Under the pieces are notes generated by a model. It was not told where the DNA came from, ran no database searches, and saw only the letters and a list, made by a program, of their open reading frames with translations. Shown piece after piece: positions 61,697 to 64,000 of a DNA stretch of 64,000 nucleotides. The first letter of the stretch is position 1; every line of letters starts with the position of its first letter. The stretch is from CAMCXE01 sp036520615 (lineage in GTDB: Bacteria; Pseudomonadota; Gammaproteobacteria; Pseudomonadales; Cellvibrionaceae): contig DATDJI010000023.1 of NCBI GenBank assembly GCA_036520615.1, positions 62,001 through 126,000 of the forward strand, written 5' to 3'. The translations under genes were made by a program, and so were the position numbers.

Positions 61697-64000
61697 ATGG
61701 CAGACGTAACTGTTAACGACCTAGCCAAATCCGTAGGTGCATCCGTGGAGCGCTTGTTGTCGCAAATGGGTCAAGCGGGTTTAGCACACAAAAAAGCCAC
61801 GGATATGGTATCGGATGATGAAAAGCAAACTCTGTTGGCGTTTTTAAAAACGGCCCATGGTGAAAGCGCTGAAGCACCGAGAAAAATTACCCTAAAACGT
61901 AAAACCACAACCACGTTAAAAACCGGTACTGGCAGCGCGCGCAAAACGGTAAATGTGGAAGTGCGCAAAAAACGCACCTATATAAAACGCACGGATATCG
62001 AAGGCGAATCCACCGACCAGGATCACATCCATGATCCGGATGAACTGCTGGAAATCGAAGCCGACCAAGAAATTGAAACGGTTGAAGCCGAAGCCCCTGC
62101 GCGGGTTGAAGTTGCTGAAGTTGAAGTACCTGAGGAAGTTGCTGTAGCGGCGGAAGAAGAAGCTCCAGCCGCTGCCCCGCAGGCGCGTGTATTTGTGGAC
62201 GACGCAGAAAACCGCCGTCAAGCAGCCATTTTAGCTCGCCAAACTGCCACTAAAGAGGCCGACGCGCTGGCTCGAAAAGCCGCTGAAGAGCGTCGTACAA
62301 AGGATGATGCGAAAAAACTGGTAACTAAAAAGCCAACGATAGCGCCGGTGCTTAGTGCTGAAGAATTAGCGGCCAAGGCGGAAGAAGAAAAACACAAGCT
62401 CAGCAAGAAAAAAGAACGTACGGTTGAGGCTCCGGTCGAGGAAGACGAAGAAAGCCGCAATCGACACAACAAAAAAGCGGGCAAGGCTGTGAAAAAAACA
62501 GCCGTAGTAGCGCCCAAAAAAGGTTCCGCTGTACTTACTTATCTCGATGAAGATAATGAGTTTGGCGGACCCCGTGGCCATCGCAGAGGCGGCCGTAAGG
62601 TTGCCAATAAACATGGCTTTAAAAAGCCAACGAGTAAAATTGTGCACGAAGTTGAAATCCCCGAACATATTACCGTCGCCGAACTTGCTTCACGCATGAG
62701 CATAAAGGGCACTGACGTGGTTAAACACCTGATGAAATCCGGTGTTATGGCTAGCCTTAATCAAGTAATCGACCAAGACACCGCCCACATTGTGGTATCG
62801 GATTTTGGTCACCAAGCCGTATTGATCAGCCATGACGCGGTGGAGCATAACTTCCAGCGCACAATTGATGAGCAAGATGGCGAGCACGTTACCCGTGCGC
62901 CGGTTATCACTGTCATGGGTCACGTAGACCATGGTAAAACCTCCCTACTCGACTACATCCGCAAAGCTAAAGTGGCGGCGGGCGAAGCCGGCGGTATCAC
63001 CCAGCATATAGGCGCCTATCGTGTGCCCACCAGTCACGGTGAACTGACATTTTTAGATACTCCGGGCCACGCCGCATTTACTGCTATGCGTGCGCGCGGC
63101 GCCAGTTGTACCGACGTGGTTATCCTCGTAGTTGCCGCTGACGACGGCGTAATGCCGCAAACAGAAGAAGCAATCAAACACGCCAAAGCTGCGGGTGTAC
63201 CTATGGTGGTCGCGATTAACAAATGCGACAAACCAAGTGCTGACCCAGATCGCGTTAAAAACGAATTGGTAGTGAAGAACGTAATCCCAGACGATTGGGG
63301 TGGTGATACACAATTTGTGCAGGTGTCTGCACTCACCGGCGACGGTGTTGATCAGCTGCTCGAAGCGGTCGCTATTCAAGCTGAATTATTAGAATTGCGC
63401 GCACAAATAAATGTGCCCGGTCGCGGTGTTGTTATTGAATCGCGCATGGATAAAGGGCGTGGCGTTGTAGCTACTCTGCTGATCCAAAATGGTGAGCTTA
63501 AAGCTGGTGACATGCTCTTAGCTGGCCAAAGCTTTGGCCGTGTGCGTGCGATGACCGACGAACACGGCGCACAAATTAAAACCGCTGGCCCCTCAATGCC
63601 GGTAGAAATTTTAGGTTTAGATGTAGCGCCCAACGCAGGTGATGAATTTGCCGTTGTATCTGATGAGCGCAAAGCACGGGAAGTGTCCGAATTCCGCGCT
63701 GTGAAAGAACGTGAAGAGCGTATGGCGCGCACACAAGTCTCGAAACTTGAAAATATGTTCGCCAATATCGCCGCAGGCGAGAAGAAAACGCTTTCAGTAG
63801 TAGTAAAAACCGACGTACGCGGTTCGTTGGAAGCCATCAACACTGCACTGATGGATCTGGGCAACAGCGAAGTGGAAGTGCGTATTGTGGGTGACGGCGT
63901 CGGTGGTATCACCGAAAACGACATCAACCTCGCCATGACTACTCGCGCTATTGTCGTAGGCTTTAACGTGCGCGCCGACGGCAGTGCCCGCAAACTCGCC
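61697..64000 (+). CDS. infB: Translation initiation factor IF-2, 5' part (runs off right edge)
   Basis: 768 codons from the ATG at 61697 with no stop before the window ends. The N-terminal IF2N domain (MADVTVNDLAKSVGASVERL) is followed by a long charged linker (about 55-330), a second IF2N, and the GTPase: G1 GHVDHGKTS near 415, G2 GGITQHIG, G3 DTPGHAAF near 460, G4 NKCD (NKxD) and G5 SAL. Domains II and part of III follow; the fMet-tRNA-binding end is outside. SD: GAGGAAA. Part of rimP-nusA-infB. Confidence 0.97.
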   Translation, partial: MADVTVNDLAKSVGASVERLLSQMGQAGLAHKKATDMVSDDEKQTLLAFLKTAHGESAEAPRKITLKRKTTTTLKTGTGSARKTVNVEVRKKRTYIKRTDIEGESTDQDHIHDPDELLEIEADQEIETVEAEAPARVEVAEVEVPEEVAVAAEEEAPAAAPQARVFVDDAENRRQAAILARQTATKEADALARKAAEERRTKDDAKKLVTKKPTIAPVLSAEELAAKAEEEKHKLSKKKERTVEAPVEEDEESRNRHNKKAGKAVKKTAVVAPKKGSAVLTYLDEDNEFGGPRGHRRGGRKVANKHGFKKPTSKIVHEVEIPEHITVAELASRMSIKGTDVVKHLMKSGVMASLNQVIDQDTAHIVVSDFGHQAVLISHDAVEHNFQRTIDEQDGEHVTRAPVITVMGHVDHGKTSLLDYIRKAKVAAGEAGGITQHIGAYRVPTSHGELTFLDTPGHAAFTAMRARGASCTDVVILVVAADDGVMPQTEEAIKHAKAAGVPMVVAINKCDKPSADPDRVKNELVVKNVIPDDWGGDTQFVQVSALTGDGVDQLLEAVAIQAELLELRAQINVPGRGVVIESRMDKGRGVVATLLIQNGELKAGDMLLAGQSFGRVRAMTDEHGAQIKTAGPSMPVEILGLDVAPNAGDEFAVVSDERKAREVSEFRAVKEREERMARTQVSKLENMFANIAAGEKKTLSVVVKTDVRGSLEAINTALMDLGNSEVEVRIVGDGVGGITENDINLAMTTRAIVVGFNVRADGSARKLA

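Overview
The window looks like a chromosomal segment of a Gram-negative, polarly flagellated gammaproteobacterium. The conserved blocks point to the Cellvibrionales/Pseudomonadales side of the class: rpsU-yqeY-dnaG-rpoD, tRNA-fMet-rimP-nusA-infB, fabA-fabB, and a Pseudomonas-type parC-parP-cheW-DUF2802 chemotaxis tail. The genus is an inference from gene order and protein flavour and was not tested.

Layout. 1-6.2 kb: start of sodB (cut by the window edge, minus strand), a long gene-poor gap, a heme-oxygenase-fold oxidase-like gene behind a strong hairpin, then a minus-strand chemotaxis operon (parC, parP-like, cheW, DUF2802, lipoprotein). 6.4-12.4 kb: glutathione-dependent formaldehyde detoxification (frmA, frmB), a decayed copy of the frmB 3' end, and three tandem secreted paralogues with a PEP-CTERM-like C-terminus. 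12.4-23.1 kb: a hisF2-hisH2-WbpG-like amidotransferase trio next to fliD, flaG and a large flagellin gene with a clear sigma-28 promoter, then two overlapping response-regulator genes. This suggests a flagellum carrying an amidinated sugar. 23.2-35.3 kb: housekeeping genes (phosphomannomutase, galU, fabA, fabB, a degenerate SDR, photolyase, EamA transporter, cca, a small heat shock protein, folK, folB, tsaD). 35.3-40.4 kb: the macromolecular synthesis operon and a CAU tRNA, probably tRNA-Ile2. 40.5-51.2 kb: an accessory block with an orphan membrane protein and a six-gene, tightly overlapping minus-strand operon: hsdR, hsdS, a PtuA-like ATPase, a PtuB-like HNH nuclease, a DUF1016 PD-(D/E)XK nuclease and hsdM. 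51.3-64 kb: tgt-queA, msbA-waaA, a hypothetical membrane-anchored protein, a 2-Cys peroxiredoxin, a DUF523/DUF1722 protein, then tRNA-fMet-rimP-nusA-infB running off the right edge.

The most unusual system is the composite defence operon at 41.6-51.2 kb. A complete type I restriction-modification set is split, with hsdS and hsdM separated by a Septu-like ATPase/HNH pair and a third nuclease, all translationally coupled. No reverse transcriptase, integrase or transposase was seen. Other points of interest are the tandem PEP-CTERM-like paralogues, the acetamidino-sugar trio beside flagellin, and the terminator hairpin that abuts the dnaG start codon.
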